Positions 42,377 to 51,639 of a stretch of 64,000 nucleotides of DNA are shown in pieces. Position 1 is the first letter of the stretch; every line of letters begins with the position of its first letter. The stretch covers positions 124,001 to 188,000 of the forward strand of contig NZ_JAKZFR010000006.1 of the NCBI RefSeq assembly GCF_022808935.1, read 5' to 3'. Below the pieces are notes generated by a model that was not told where the DNA came from, searched no databases, and saw only the letters and a program-made list of their open reading frames with translations. This DNA is from Geothrix sp. SG200. GTDB taxonomy: Bacteria; Acidobacteriota; Holophagae; Holophagales; Holophagaceae. The translations under genes and the position numbers were made by a program.

Positions 42377-43156
42377 ATGTACGACGCGCAACGGGAGGCC
42401 TGCCTGGCCGCGGCCCAGGCCGGAGGGAAGGTGCTGCTCGGCTACTTTCGGAAGCTGGATCCGGCCACCATCACCGAGAAGACCAAGAATGACGTGGTGA
42501 GCGAAGCCGACCGCGCTGCCGAGGCCGCCATCCGCGCCGAGCTGGACTTCCACTTCCCGCAGTACGGGTTCCTGGGCGAGGAGGGCGGAAGCCATGGGAG
42601 CGCAGACATCCGCTGGATCGTGGACCCGCTCGACGGCACGCTGAACTTCGTCCAGGGCTTCCCCCACTGGTGCGTCTCCGTGGCCCTGTGGGACGCGGAG
42701 GGCCCCGTGGTGGGCTGCGTGCTGGATCCCCTGCGGGACGACTGCTTCCTGGCCGTTCGAGGCCTCGGTGCCACCTGGAACGGCAAGCCCATGCGCGTCT
42801 CGCAGCAGGCGGGCCTGGACGGGGCCTTCATCGCCACGGGCTTCGCCTTCCAGCTGGGCGAACGCTGGCCCCTGTTCAACGCCGCCCTCGGGCGCGTGTT
42901 CCCCCGGGCCAAGGGCATTCGTCGCGCCGGCAGCGCCGCCCTCGACCTGGCGCATGTCGCCTGCGGCATCTTCGACGGCTACTTCGAGCTGGGCCTCAAG
43001 CCCTGGGACCTCGCCGCCGGCGTGCTGCTGGTGCAGGAGGCCGGCGGCGTGATCACCGACTGGGAAGGTGGCCAGGGTTGGTTCGAGAGCGGGAATCTGG
43101 TGGTGGGAAATCCCGGCGTGCAGCGGGAGCTGCGGGCCTGTTTGCACCAGACCTAG
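42377..43156 (+). CDS. inositol monophosphatase family protein
   Basis: A 259-aa sugar-phosphate phosphatase. Metal and catalytic motifs are intact: GEEGG near residue 70, WIVDPLDGTLNFVQGFPHW near 80 and GLKPWDLAAGVLLVQEAGG near 210. Members include SuhB-type inositol-1-phosphatase and related enzymes. It begins 1 bp after the SDR stop. Its last 4 bp overlap the end of the convergent kinase gene. A decayed partial copy lies at 48883-49189, on the other side of the kinase and receptor genes. Confidence 0.9.
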   Translation: MYDAQREACLAAAQAGGKVLLGYFRKLDPATITEKTKNDVVSEADRAAEAAIRAELDFHFPQYGFLGEEGGSHGSADIRWIVDPLDGTLNFVQGFPHWCVSVALWDAEGPVVGCVLDPLRDDCFLAVRGLGATWNGKPMRVSQQAGLDGAFIATGFAFQLGERWPLFNAALGRVFPRAKGIRRAGSAALDLAHVACGIFDGYFELGLKPWDLAAGVLLVQEAGGVITDWEGGQGWFESGNLVVGNPGVQRELRACLHQT

Positions 43157-45729
43157 TCAACCGGTTTGATCAGGTCCTCGAAAGGCGGGTACCCGCGGAA
43201 CTTGCGGAAGGCCTCGTCGTGGGTCAGGACGTAGGACAGGTTCGAGCCGCCCACCACGGCCTGGCGGAGGAGTTCGACCATCCGCTCCTTCTCCCCGAGT
43301 GCAGCCAGGACGCAGGCACGTTCGAACGGATGACCGGGCATCGCTCCGGGCCGTGGTGGAAGCGCCGCCAGCTGCGCTTCCACTGCCCGGGCCTCGGCTG
43401 CCTCGCCCAGTTCCGCCAGGAGGATCCCCCGATCGGAGAGCGGATCCGGATCGCCGGGGTCCCTTGCCAGCCGGGCGTCCGCCAGGGCCAACGCCTCCTT
43501 CCGCCGCCCGAGCATGCGGAGCATGTGGGTGGTGTGGAACCACAGCTGCGGGTCCGCCGAAGGGGGGTGGTGATCGAGGAACCGCGATGCCCAGCGCCGG
43601 CCCTCTTCCTCTCGGCCGTGGGCATGGAACTCCACGGCGGCAACGGCCTCCAGGGCCCGGGGTCGGCCAGCTAGCCCGCGGCTCGGCTTGACAAGGCCGC
43701 CGGCCTGGACCGCCTGTTCCACCTCCGAGGTCCGGCCCATGGCTGCGAGCGCCTCAATTTCCCGTACGCGGAAGAGGATGTTGTCTGGCACCACCGTCAG
43801 GCCTTTGCGAGCCAGCCGGAGCTCCTCCTCGAACTCTCCCCGCTGGTGCAGGATCCTCCCCATGGGGAGGGCGATCCACCCTGCGAACCAGCCCCCCCAG
43901 AATACGGACGAGTCCATGATCGGCCGGAATTCCCGGAGCGCGCTGCCATCGCGGTGCAGGTTGAGGTACAGGTTCCCCAGGTTGTAGTGGAGGGATTCGA
44001 AATCCCCGCATGAGGCGCGGACATCCAGCAGGGCCTTGACGCCCTCCGCCGGCCGGCTTTCGGCCCTCGCGCGGAAGAAACGCAGGAAGCCTCGCTCTGC
44101 GGGCGTGTAGAAGGAACTGCGGGGCTCGATGGCGTCAAGCAGGGCCCTCGCCTCTTCTGCGCGCTTGGGCGTGGCGATGTACGCGAGCAACACGAAAATG
44201 GCGTCGAATCCGTCTGGATCGCGTTCCAGAATCTTGCGCAAGGCGGCAATCGTCCCTTCGGGATCGGCATTGAACCGCTCGTAGCAATCTCCCGCCTGCA
44301 GCCAGGTGTCCAGGCGGGGTGCCCGCCATGTGCCGAACCTGGCCCCACCGTTGTTGCAAAGGCATACGGCAACCGCTCCAGCCAGGTACTGCCGGAGCTC
44401 TTTCAGCGCGGCGGTGGGATCCTCTGCCGGCGCCTGCCAGGGGCCCAGCGAATAGATGGTCGTGCCGGCCCACGGATCCTCAAGTCGGGCCTGGAACACC
44501 AGGTCCCGACCGCGCCGTGCGTAGCTGCCGGTCGCGATCAGCCTCGCCCGCGTGGTCTCCGCCAGACGGTGCAGGTCGCGTCCCCCGGGGGGCACGGCCA
44601 GCTTCAGGCTCCCCACCTTCTCCAGATCCTGGCGGACCAGGTCGGCGGCCTGCTGGCCCAGATCGTCCAGGGAGGACTCCCCGGTCCGGTTCTCCAGTGG
44701 CAGGACAAGTGCAAGGCGATCGTCCCATTTTGGTGTGGAAGGCACCCAGGGGCGCCACCACAGGAGGGAGCCGAGAGCTGCGGTCAGCGCCACTCCGGCG
44801 GCGGCCAGCAATCCCCTGCGGGGAAGTCGCAGACCAGCCTGGGGTCCGGACGGGAAACGGAGTATCGGCGCGCCCTCCTTGGTCGCCACTGCCGCCAGTA
44901 CCGTTGCAAGCTCACCGTCGCTCCCGTAGCGCTCGGCCGGGTCCTTCGCCAGGCAGCGCTGGATGATCGAGGCCAAGCCCGCAGGGATCCCCTGCGCCAG
45001 ACCTTCCAGCGGCGCGGGCTCGTCCCGCACGATCGCCGCCAGGGTCTCTGCCATCGAATCGCCGACGAAGGGGCACTTCCCTGCAACCATCTCGTAGAGC
45101 ACCACGCCGAGGCTGAACTGGTCGGATGCGAACCCCACCGGCTTCCCGGTCGCCTGCTCGGGGCTCATGTAGGATGCCGTCCCCACCACCATCCCTGTGC
45201 CGGTTCCGAGGGTCGTCACTGAGGTGGACTTATTCTCCAGGCAACCGGACTTGGCCAATCCGAAGTCCAGAATCTTCACTACCCCGCGGCGCGTGAGGAA
45301 GAGGTTTTCGGGCTTGATGTCGCGGTGGATGATCCCCCGTTCGTGCGCCGCCGCGAGCCCTTCAGCGATCTGGCTTCCCAGCTCTGCGATCCGTCCCGCC
45401 GTCAACGTGCCCTGTTTCATCAGCTCCCGCAGGGTGATCCCATCAAGCAGTTCCATGACCAGGAAGGGTGCGCCCTCGTGAGCGCCGAGCTCATAGATCG
45501 TGAGGATGTTCGGGTGGTTCAGCGCACTCGCCGCGCGGGCCTCATGCTCAAAGCGTCGAAGCCGATCGGCGTCCTCGGCGAAGGCCGCCGGGAGGACCTT
45601 GATCGCCACCTCCCGCCCGAGTTTCGGATCTTGGGCACGATACACCTCACCCATCCCGCCCTTGCCCAGCAACGCGAGGACGCGATACGGACCGAGGAAG
45701 GAGCCTGTGGAAAGGTGTTGAGCAGACAT
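43153..45729 (-). CDS. membrane-bound Ser/Thr protein kinase with helical-repeat tail
   Basis: An 858-aa PknB-like kinase. The kinase domain (about 14-280) has GKGGMGEVY, VAIKVL with Lys 44, IIHRDIKPENLFL with Asp 137 and ILDFGLAK with Asp 155. A membrane helix is predicted around 305-325. The extracytoplasmic part (about 330-858) starts with a segment like a TolB-type periplasmic domain and continues in TPR-like helices (RILHQRGEFEEELRLARKGLTVVPDN). It lies 9 bp after the Oar-like receptor on the same strand, so both are probably one transcript. GGGGAG lies before the ATG. Confidence 0.88.
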   Translation of the reverse strand: MSAQHLSTGSFLGPYRVLALLGKGGMGEVYRAQDPKLGREVAIKVLPAAFAEDADRLRRFEHEARAASALNHPNILTIYELGAHEGAPFLVMELLDGITLRELMKQGTLTAGRIAELGSQIAEGLAAAHERGIIHRDIKPENLFLTRRGVVKILDFGLAKSGCLENKSTSVTTLGTGTGMVVGTASYMSPEQATGKPVGFASDQFSLGVVLYEMVAGKCPFVGDSMAETLAAIVRDEPAPLEGLAQGIPAGLASIIQRCLAKDPAERYGSDGELATVLAAVATKEGAPILRFPSGPQAGLRLPRRGLLAAAGVALTAALGSLLWWRPWVPSTPKWDDRLALVLPLENRTGESSLDDLGQQAADLVRQDLEKVGSLKLAVPPGGRDLHRLAETTRARLIATGSYARRGRDLVFQARLEDPWAGTTIYSLGPWQAPAEDPTAALKELRQYLAGAVAVCLCNNGGARFGTWRAPRLDTWLQAGDCYERFNADPEGTIAALRKILERDPDGFDAIFVLLAYIATPKRAEEARALLDAIEPRSSFYTPAERGFLRFFRARAESRPAEGVKALLDVRASCGDFESLHYNLGNLYLNLHRDGSALREFRPIMDSSVFWGGWFAGWIALPMGRILHQRGEFEEELRLARKGLTVVPDNILFRVREIEALAAMGRTSEVEQAVQAGGLVKPSRGLAGRPRALEAVAAVEFHAHGREEEGRRWASRFLDHHPPSADPQLWFHTTHMLRMLGRRKEALALADARLARDPGDPDPLSDRGILLAELGEAAEARAVEAQLAALPPRPGAMPGHPFERACVLAALGEKERMVELLRQAVVGGSNLSYVLTHDEAFRKFRGYPPFEDLIKPVD

Positions 45730-45738
45730 CTCCCCCTC

Positions 45739-48645
45739 TCAGAAGCTCAGGGACAGGCTCCAGCGCAGGTTGCGGCCGGTTAGCCAGGACCATGGTTGGC
45801 GCCAGGTGGGGTTGCCTTCAGGGTAGGGGTACCTCCCCCAGGCCTTGTTCTCGTCCACGCCCGTGACCGTCTGCCGGTTGAACAGGTTGAATATGTCCAG
45901 TGAAGGCGTGACCTTGACCCGGCTGAAGCGCATCTCGTAGCGCAGGGTGAGGTCGCACACCACCTGGGTGGGCATGCGGCCATGGTTGCCGTACCGGCCG
46001 TCGATGGGGTGCGCCGGTCCGTATCCGCCGAAGTCGTTGGTGCCATCCCAATCGGTGCTGGGAATGCCGCTCACCAGCCGGGAGAACGTGCCGACCGTGA
46101 GGGTGTGCCCAAAGAGCGGCAGGGTCCTGGTGGCAAGCAGCTTCAGGCTGTGGGTGTGATCGAGGGGCAGGAGGCCCACGCCCACATAGGGCCAATAGTC
46201 ATAGGTGAAGGTCAGGTTCGCATCGGCCTGGAACTGCACGGCGAGACCCTCGTAGGAGCCCTCGAAGCGGCTGTGGGTGTAGCTGAGCTCGAGGCTGTAG
46301 TCGGAGCCGTGCTTGGCCAGGGTGAGGTCGATGGCCCGATAGAGGTTGTAGGCGGTGGGGAAGACGTCGTTCACCCACACATTGAGTGCGTCAGGATCAC
46401 TGTGCAGGTCGTTGTTCCGCCACCGCACGGTGGCACCAGCCTTGGGATTCCAGAGGATCGAGAATCCTTCACCGTCGATGGGATTGCCGTTCCGGTCGGT
46501 GGGCACCGAGTCTTCGATGACGTGGGTCAGCTTGCGCCAGCGGTAGTGGACGCCGGCCAGCCAACCGCTAGCGAAGCGATGGTCGTAGCCGAGGGTGTAT
46601 TCATCGCGCCGGGGGAGCTGGATGCCTTCGGCGATGGGCGGTCGTGTCGCCCAGAACTTGGAGTTGTCGTAGGTCGGGCGCGGGTCGAGGCCGGGGATGC
46701 CGTCGGGAGTTCCGGTGATGGCCCAGGCGCGGGTGGTGAGGTCGTAGCTGGCGCTGGCGAGGCTGTAGTTCTCCCAGTGGTTCGAAAACCCCCCGCCTGT
46801 GGCCATCACCGGGTTGAGGGGGATCTGTTCGTAGTACCGGCCGTAGCTCCCGCTCAGCTTGCGGCGGCCATCGCCCCGGAGGTCCCAGGTGAAGCCGAGG
46901 CGGGGTTGGGTGACATCCTTGGCCCGGGTGAACTTGAAGAAGGTAGCCCCCTGGTTGTCCCGCTGCTCCTGGCTCTCGTAGCGGAGACCGTACATCAGGC
47001 GCAGGCCCGGCCGGACCTCCCAGGTGTCCTGGGCGTACAGGGCCGAGTAGTCGCCGGAGGCCCGTGAATCCCGCGAGAAGAAGGTGCGCCTCAGGCCGCG
47101 GAACTGGTAGCGGTCGGGCCCGGAGTTGAACTGGTAGATGGTGATGGCATAGCCGCCGGTGGTCCGGCCCTGGAGGGTCCACTCCGGCGAGATCCGGCTG
47201 ATCCCGAACTTCAGGATGTGGCTGGCGATGAGCCAGCTGAAATCGGCGCGCAGCTGGCGCGTGGTGATGGCACTCTCCGAGGTGTACGCCCCCAGTCCGC
47301 CGTACGGGAAGACGTCGCCAGGGAGGGTTGACGGCGGCAGGGGATTGGATCCCCAGGGCCCCAGCGGGCTGAAGTACATCTGGTCGTTCACGCGGACCTC
47401 CGAGCCGTCCGTCGGGGTTCGGTCCGATTTGAATTGGGAGCGTCCGGCTTTGACGGCCAACACCATGGACGGGCTGATGATCCAGTCCCAGTTGAGGCTC
47501 AGGTTTCGGGTGCGGTCGTGGGCTGCGGCGCCGAATTGGGCCGTGCCGTTGGGTGAGGGATAGCGGTTGTCTTGGCTCTGGTCACGGTTACGGTCCTGAA
47601 GCGCTAAGGTCACCTGGTGATCCGGATGCGGGAACCAGTTCACCTTGCCGTACAGATTGCGGGTTTCATCCTTCGCTGGATCGGACCGGAAGCCCTGGTT
47701 GTTGGGAGTCACCGAGGCCGGGTCGGGCTCCACCCGGTTGAAGCTGCCGCCGAGGAAGTAGAAGAGCCGATCCTTGCGCAGGGGCCCGCCGACCGTGAAG
47801 GTGGTCTCCCAGGTCCGCTGAGGGTCGCTCGGCTTCAGCTGGCCCACGGCCGGGTTGTACTTTGCGCGTGCCTGCAGCTGCGGCACCGTCGAGGTGTAGG
47901 CCAGGGAGCCGGCGAAAGCGTTGGTGCCCTGCTTGGTGACGGCCACCACGATACCGCCGAGCGACGAATACTCCGGGGCGAAGCCGCCGGTCTGAACCTC
48001 CACCTGCTTGACCCATTCCTTCGGCAAGGCAGCACCCTGAAAGCCATTGCGGAAGTCGTTGGTCACCAGGCCGTCGAGCAGATAGAGGTTTTCCAGGGAA
48101 GATGCGCCGCTCACCGAAGGGTTGCCATTCCAGTTGGTGGTGCCGGTGCTCGTGAAGCCCGAATCCTCCACCCCGGGCCCGAGCATGAGCAGGTCGCTCA
48201 AGTCCCGGCCGGTGGGCAGCCGCTCAAGGTCGGAGGCGGTCAAGCTGGAGCCCTGGATGTTCGTGCTCAAGTCCATCTGCAGGCTCTCGGCCACCACCTC
48301 GACCCGCGCCTGTCCCGACGGTGCCATCTTCACCCTCACCGGATGAACGGAGGCGGTGGTGACGGTGAGGGACAGGGACAGGGTGGTGTAGCCCGCCAGA
48401 GTGAATTCCAGGGTCCAATCGCCGGGGTTGAGCAGCGCGAGGTGGAATCCGCCCTCAGGGTCGGAGGTGGTCGTCCGCTGGATCTGCGCCGAAGTCGCAC
48501 GGACTGTGGTGCGCGCCAGCGGGGTGCCTTTCGTGTCGAGCACCAGGCCGGAAACCGCCCCCGTGGTGGAGGTCTGTCCCCGCAGAGGTGGGCCGGTGAC
48601 CAGCAGAAGCGCGATCAGGTAGCTGACGGACCGAGGGGAGAACAT
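45739..48645 (-). CDS. Oar-like TonB-dependent receptor with carboxypeptidase-like N-domain
   Basis: A 968-aa outer-membrane protein. After the signal peptide (about 1-24) comes a carboxypeptidase regulatory-like beta-sandwich (about 28-115, with TGAVSGLVLDTKGTPLARTTV), then a plug domain (about 130-230, SSLTASDLERLPTGRDLSDLL) and a large beta barrel of about 700 residues. Proteins of this layout are abundant in acidobacteria. It would take up or bind a polymer or glycan. GGGAGG precedes the ATG. The kinase gene follows at once, which hints that the two act together. Confidence 0.85.
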   Translation of the reverse strand: MFSPRSVSYLIALLLVTGPPLRGQTSTTGAVSGLVLDTKGTPLARTTVRATSAQIQRTTTSDPEGGFHLALLNPGDWTLEFTLAGYTTLSLSLTVTTASVHPVRVKMAPSGQARVEVVAESLQMDLSTNIQGSSLTASDLERLPTGRDLSDLLMLGPGVEDSGFTSTGTTNWNGNPSVSGASSLENLYLLDGLVTNDFRNGFQGAALPKEWVKQVEVQTGGFAPEYSSLGGIVVAVTKQGTNAFAGSLAYTSTVPQLQARAKYNPAVGQLKPSDPQRTWETTFTVGGPLRKDRLFYFLGGSFNRVEPDPASVTPNNQGFRSDPAKDETRNLYGKVNWFPHPDHQVTLALQDRNRDQSQDNRYPSPNGTAQFGAAAHDRTRNLSLNWDWIISPSMVLAVKAGRSQFKSDRTPTDGSEVRVNDQMYFSPLGPWGSNPLPPSTLPGDVFPYGGLGAYTSESAITTRQLRADFSWLIASHILKFGISRISPEWTLQGRTTGGYAITIYQFNSGPDRYQFRGLRRTFFSRDSRASGDYSALYAQDTWEVRPGLRLMYGLRYESQEQRDNQGATFFKFTRAKDVTQPRLGFTWDLRGDGRRKLSGSYGRYYEQIPLNPVMATGGGFSNHWENYSLASASYDLTTRAWAITGTPDGIPGLDPRPTYDNSKFWATRPPIAEGIQLPRRDEYTLGYDHRFASGWLAGVHYRWRKLTHVIEDSVPTDRNGNPIDGEGFSILWNPKAGATVRWRNNDLHSDPDALNVWVNDVFPTAYNLYRAIDLTLAKHGSDYSLELSYTHSRFEGSYEGLAVQFQADANLTFTYDYWPYVGVGLLPLDHTHSLKLLATRTLPLFGHTLTVGTFSRLVSGIPSTDWDGTNDFGGYGPAHPIDGRYGNHGRMPTQVVCDLTLRYEMRFSRVKVTPSLDIFNLFNRQTVTGVDENKAWGRYPYPEGNPTWRQPWSWLTGRNLRWSLSLSF

Positions 48646-48882
48646 GCTGCCTCCCTGGGTGTTTCGAAAGCCAGATCAGGTAAATCGAATGGATTAAGCC
48701 GATAAATGATTCAGTGGTTGATCGTTATTTTCAAGTGGGGAAATTCACCCATCCCGACTGCTTCCACCCGGACCATCCATCCCACGGTTCATTCCTGCAA
48801 CTTCAGTTCTCCCATTAGGTCCATCCTCCGGTTGAGATGAAGCCTCAGCTGAGGCCAGTTCCTGTCCTCAGAGTTCCTGCGG
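48646..48882. promoter_or_regulatory. AT-rich leader upstream of receptor-kinase pair
   Basis: The 240 bp before the receptor gene are the AT-richest part of this region and probably hold the promoter of the receptor-kinase pair on the minus strand. No precise -35/-10 pair or operator can be named. The right end runs into the decayed phosphatase copy. Confidence 0.3.
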
Positions 48883-49189
48883 GTGCATCTCCCTGGCCCG
48901 ATGGAACGTGGAGGGGCCCCTGGCGGTCTGCGTGCTGGACTCCCTGTGCGGCGACACCTTCCTGGCCACCGGCTTCGCCTTCCAGTTGGGCGAGCCCTGA
49001 CCAGCCTTCAACATCGCCCCTCGACCTGGGCCTCAAGCCCTGGAACCTCGCCGCCGGCGCCCTGCTGGCGCAGGAGGCCGGCGGGATCATCACCGACTGG
49101 GAAGGCAGACAGGGGTGGCTGAGAGCAGGAGTCTGGTGACCGGAACCCCGGGCGTGCAGTTCGGGCTGCAGGTAGCCCGGGCCGTTTGA
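48883..49189 (+). pseudogene. decayed fragment of inositol monophosphatase gene
   Basis: This segment aligns with the 3' 60 percent of the gene at 42377-43156, in the same orientation. It preserves VEGPLAVCVLDSL, FAFQLGEP and LGLKPWNLAAGALLAQEAGGIITDWEG in shifting frames. At least two internal deletions, a stop after FAFQLGEP, and missing catalytic DPLDGTLNF show it is inactive. The fragment and the intact gene bracket the kinase and receptor genes. Confidence 0.85.
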
Positions 49190-49204
49190 CCGGTGCCCCT
49201 GGGC

Positions 49205-49480
49205 CTACTTCTTCGGCGAAGGCGGCGGGGCGGTCTGGAGGTCGGTCTTGCGGCCGGAATTGTGGGCGTTGGCCTGGTCCTGGCGCTTCGTCTGCTCCCG
49301 TGCCTCAGTGGTCTTCTCCGCGGCAGTCTTCTTCGAGGGCTCGGCCTTCGGCGGATCGGCCTCGCGAACGCGGTCGGTGGTGTCCTTGGCCTTCTTCAGC
49401 CCGTCACTCTTCTTCTGGGCGAAGAGGCCGGTGCTTCCGGCCAAGACGATGACCAGGGCGAGCAGGCCCATTCTGCGCAT
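49205..49480 (-). CDS. small secreted Lys-rich protein
   Basis: A 91-aa protein with a signal peptide (about 1-21, ending TGLFAQ), then a Lys/Asp/Glu/Ala-rich hydrophilic tail with repeated Lys-Ala-Glu segments and a PPPSPKK end. No folded domain is visible. GGGAGGAA lies before the ATG. It belongs to the same style of secreted low-complexity proteins as those at 11982, 14829 and 15357. It is convergent with the pseudogene and separate from the OPT gene. Confidence 0.68.
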   Translation of the reverse strand: MRRMGLLALVIVLAGSTGLFAQKKSDGLKKAKDTTDRVREADPPKAEPSKKTAAEKTTEAREQTKRQDQANAHNSGRKTDLQTAPPPSPKK

Positions 49481-49581
49481 GATTCCTCCCTATCGTCCGC
49501 TGGGGGCGTGGGACCAATCTAAAGCGCGCATCCCTTTCCACCAGGGGAAAGGGATGCCCACCTCTCCTGACGGCCGCCTGA

Positions 49582-51624
49582 TCAGGCTTCCTTGGCCCGC
49601 CGGCTATAGATGACGACGTAGAGGCACAGGGCCACCAGGGCGGCGAGGCCGAGCCACTCGCCCAGGGCTCCTTCGGCCTGGTGGACGCTGAGGAGCGGGA
49701 AGCCCTCGGTCCACTTCAGTTTCACGAAGCTGGCCACCACGCCCATGATGGCGCCGCCGGCCATGAGGCCGCTGGCGATGAGCACGCCGCGGTTCTCGCG
49801 GGCCTTGGCGTCGGCCTCGCTGGTGCCGGGCTTGGGGCGGTTCACGAGGTGCGCCAGGATGCCGCCCAGGAAGAGGGGCGTGTTCAGCTCGATGGGCAGG
49901 TACATTCCCAGCGCGAAGCCCAGGGCGGGCAGCTCCACCATGCGCAGCACGAGGGAGAGCATGATGCCCAGGCCGAAGGCGTACCAGCGCAGGGGCATGG
50001 ACACGGTGCCGAAGATGCCTTCGAGGATGGCCTTCATGGCGCTGGCCTGGGGCGCGGGGATGGAGGAGCCCAGGGCCATGGTGCCATCCAGGTTCACCTG
50101 CTTGGCCATGAGCCACATGGCGATGCCCGTGAACAGCGCCGCCACGAAGGTGCCCACGAACTTCCAGCCGATCTGCCTGGCGGGCGTGGCGCCGATCCAG
50201 TGGCCGATCTTGAGGTCGGTGCTGAAGGCGCCGGAGGCCGCCAGGGCCGTGCAGACGATGCCGCCCACCATCATGGTGAGGAACATGCCGTAGCCGCCGG
50301 TGAAGTTCAGCTTCAGCATCAGCACGCCGGTGATGACGAGGGTCAGCATGGTCATGCCGCTGATGGGGTTGGTGCCGATGGTGGCGATGGCGCGGGCCGC
50401 CACGGGCGCGAAGAAGAAGGAGATGACCATCACCACCAGGGTGGCGATGAGGGCGGGCACCAGGGCCTGCTTGATGCCGAGGCCGAAGCTGAGGAAGGCC
50501 ATCGTTCCCACCATGCTGGTGACGAGGCCCACGGCGATCATGGAGCCCGCCAGGCTGCGCTCGGTCCGGATGGCGGCCTTGGGGGACTCGGCCGCCGCGT
50601 CGCGGTTCATGAGCGCCTTCATGTTGCTGATGATGCTGCGGATCATGTTCGGCATCGAGGCCAGCACGCCCATGACGCCCGCGCCCGCGATGGCGCCCAC
50701 GCCGATGATGCGGACGTAGGCGAAGAACACCTGCTCCGGCGTCATGTCGGCGATGAGCTTGGTGCCCGGGGGCACGATCACCGGCACGTGCTGGCCGATG
50801 GCGTGGAAGAGGGGCACCAGCACGAACATGCTGAAGAATGATCCGGCCGCGATGACGGCGGAATAGCGCAGGCCGATGATGTAGCCGATGCCCAGCGTGG
50901 CCGCGCTGTTCAGGAAGTTGAAGCTCATGAACTTCTCGCGAAGCGCCCGGCCCACGTAGACGTGCTCGAGGCGGATGTATTCGCCCATGCCGCGGAAGAT
51001 CGAGGTGATGCCGTCATACAAGGCACCGATGCCCGCGGCGATGGCCAGCTCCTTGGCCTGATTGCCCGCCTTCTCGCCGGTCACGAGGATCTCGGCAGTG
51101 GCGGTGGCCTCGGGCCAAGGGAAGATGCCGTGGTTCTCCACCATGAAGTGGTGGCGCAGGGGCACCAGGAACAGGATGCCGATGCAGCCGCCCAGGAAGC
51201 TCACCAGCACCACCTGCCACAGCGTAGGCGTGGGCACGCCGCTGCCGGGCGTCTGGGCCAGGATGTAGAGGGCGGGGATGGTGAAGGCCGCGCCGCTCAC
51301 CACGTGGCTGCTGTTGGCGCCGATGCTCTGGACGATGACGTTCTCCAGGATCGTGTTCTTGCGGGGGAAGAAGCGGCTGAGGCCCACGGCCAGGATGGCG
51401 ATGGGGATGGCGGCCTCGATGCCCTGGCCCAGCTTCAGGGCCAGGTAGGCCGCCGCCATGCTGAAGATGGCGCAGAAGATGAGTCCCATGGTGATGGCGC
51501 GGGGCGTGGTTTCCGGCACGCCGTCCTGGGGCACGAGGGGCACGTAGCTCTCGCCTTCAGACAGCGGCCGCCGCGCGTTCGCGGGCAGGCCCTTGATCTC
51601 CTGGGGTTCGGATCCGTGGGACAT
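49582..51624 (-). CDS. oligopeptide transporter, OPT family
   Basis: A 680-aa inner-membrane transporter with about 15 hydrophobic segments. The start has the OPT pattern PRAITMGLIFCAIFSMAAAYLALKLGQ and later GIFPWPEATATAEILVTGEK, VENHGIFPWP and MYLPIELNTPLFLGGILA, all characteristic. It should import peptides or metal-chelate siderophores by proton symport. GGAG lies before the ATG. It lies 15 bp after the M1 peptidase gene on the same strand, so uptake and digestion are likely coupled. Confidence 0.9.
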   Translation of the reverse strand: MSHGSEPQEIKGLPANARRPLSEGESYVPLVPQDGVPETTPRAITMGLIFCAIFSMAAAYLALKLGQGIEAAIPIAILAVGLSRFFPRKNTILENVIVQSIGANSSHVVSGAAFTIPALYILAQTPGSGVPTPTLWQVVLVSFLGGCIGILFLVPLRHHFMVENHGIFPWPEATATAEILVTGEKAGNQAKELAIAAGIGALYDGITSIFRGMGEYIRLEHVYVGRALREKFMSFNFLNSAATLGIGYIIGLRYSAVIAAGSFFSMFVLVPLFHAIGQHVPVIVPPGTKLIADMTPEQVFFAYVRIIGVGAIAGAGVMGVLASMPNMIRSIISNMKALMNRDAAAESPKAAIRTERSLAGSMIAVGLVTSMVGTMAFLSFGLGIKQALVPALIATLVVMVISFFFAPVAARAIATIGTNPISGMTMLTLVITGVLMLKLNFTGGYGMFLTMMVGGIVCTALAASGAFSTDLKIGHWIGATPARQIGWKFVGTFVAALFTGIAMWLMAKQVNLDGTMALGSSIPAPQASAMKAILEGIFGTVSMPLRWYAFGLGIMLSLVLRMVELPALGFALGMYLPIELNTPLFLGGILAHLVNRPKPGTSEADAKARENRGVLIASGLMAGGAIMGVVASFVKLKWTEGFPLLSVHQAEGALGEWLGLAALVALCLYVVIYSRRAKEA

Positions 51625-51639
51625 GGAGGCTCCTGGACG

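Noticed and set aside
48837-49139. Real 100-aa gene after the receptor
   Set aside because: Frame-shifted remnant of the phosphatase; conserved words sit in different frames.
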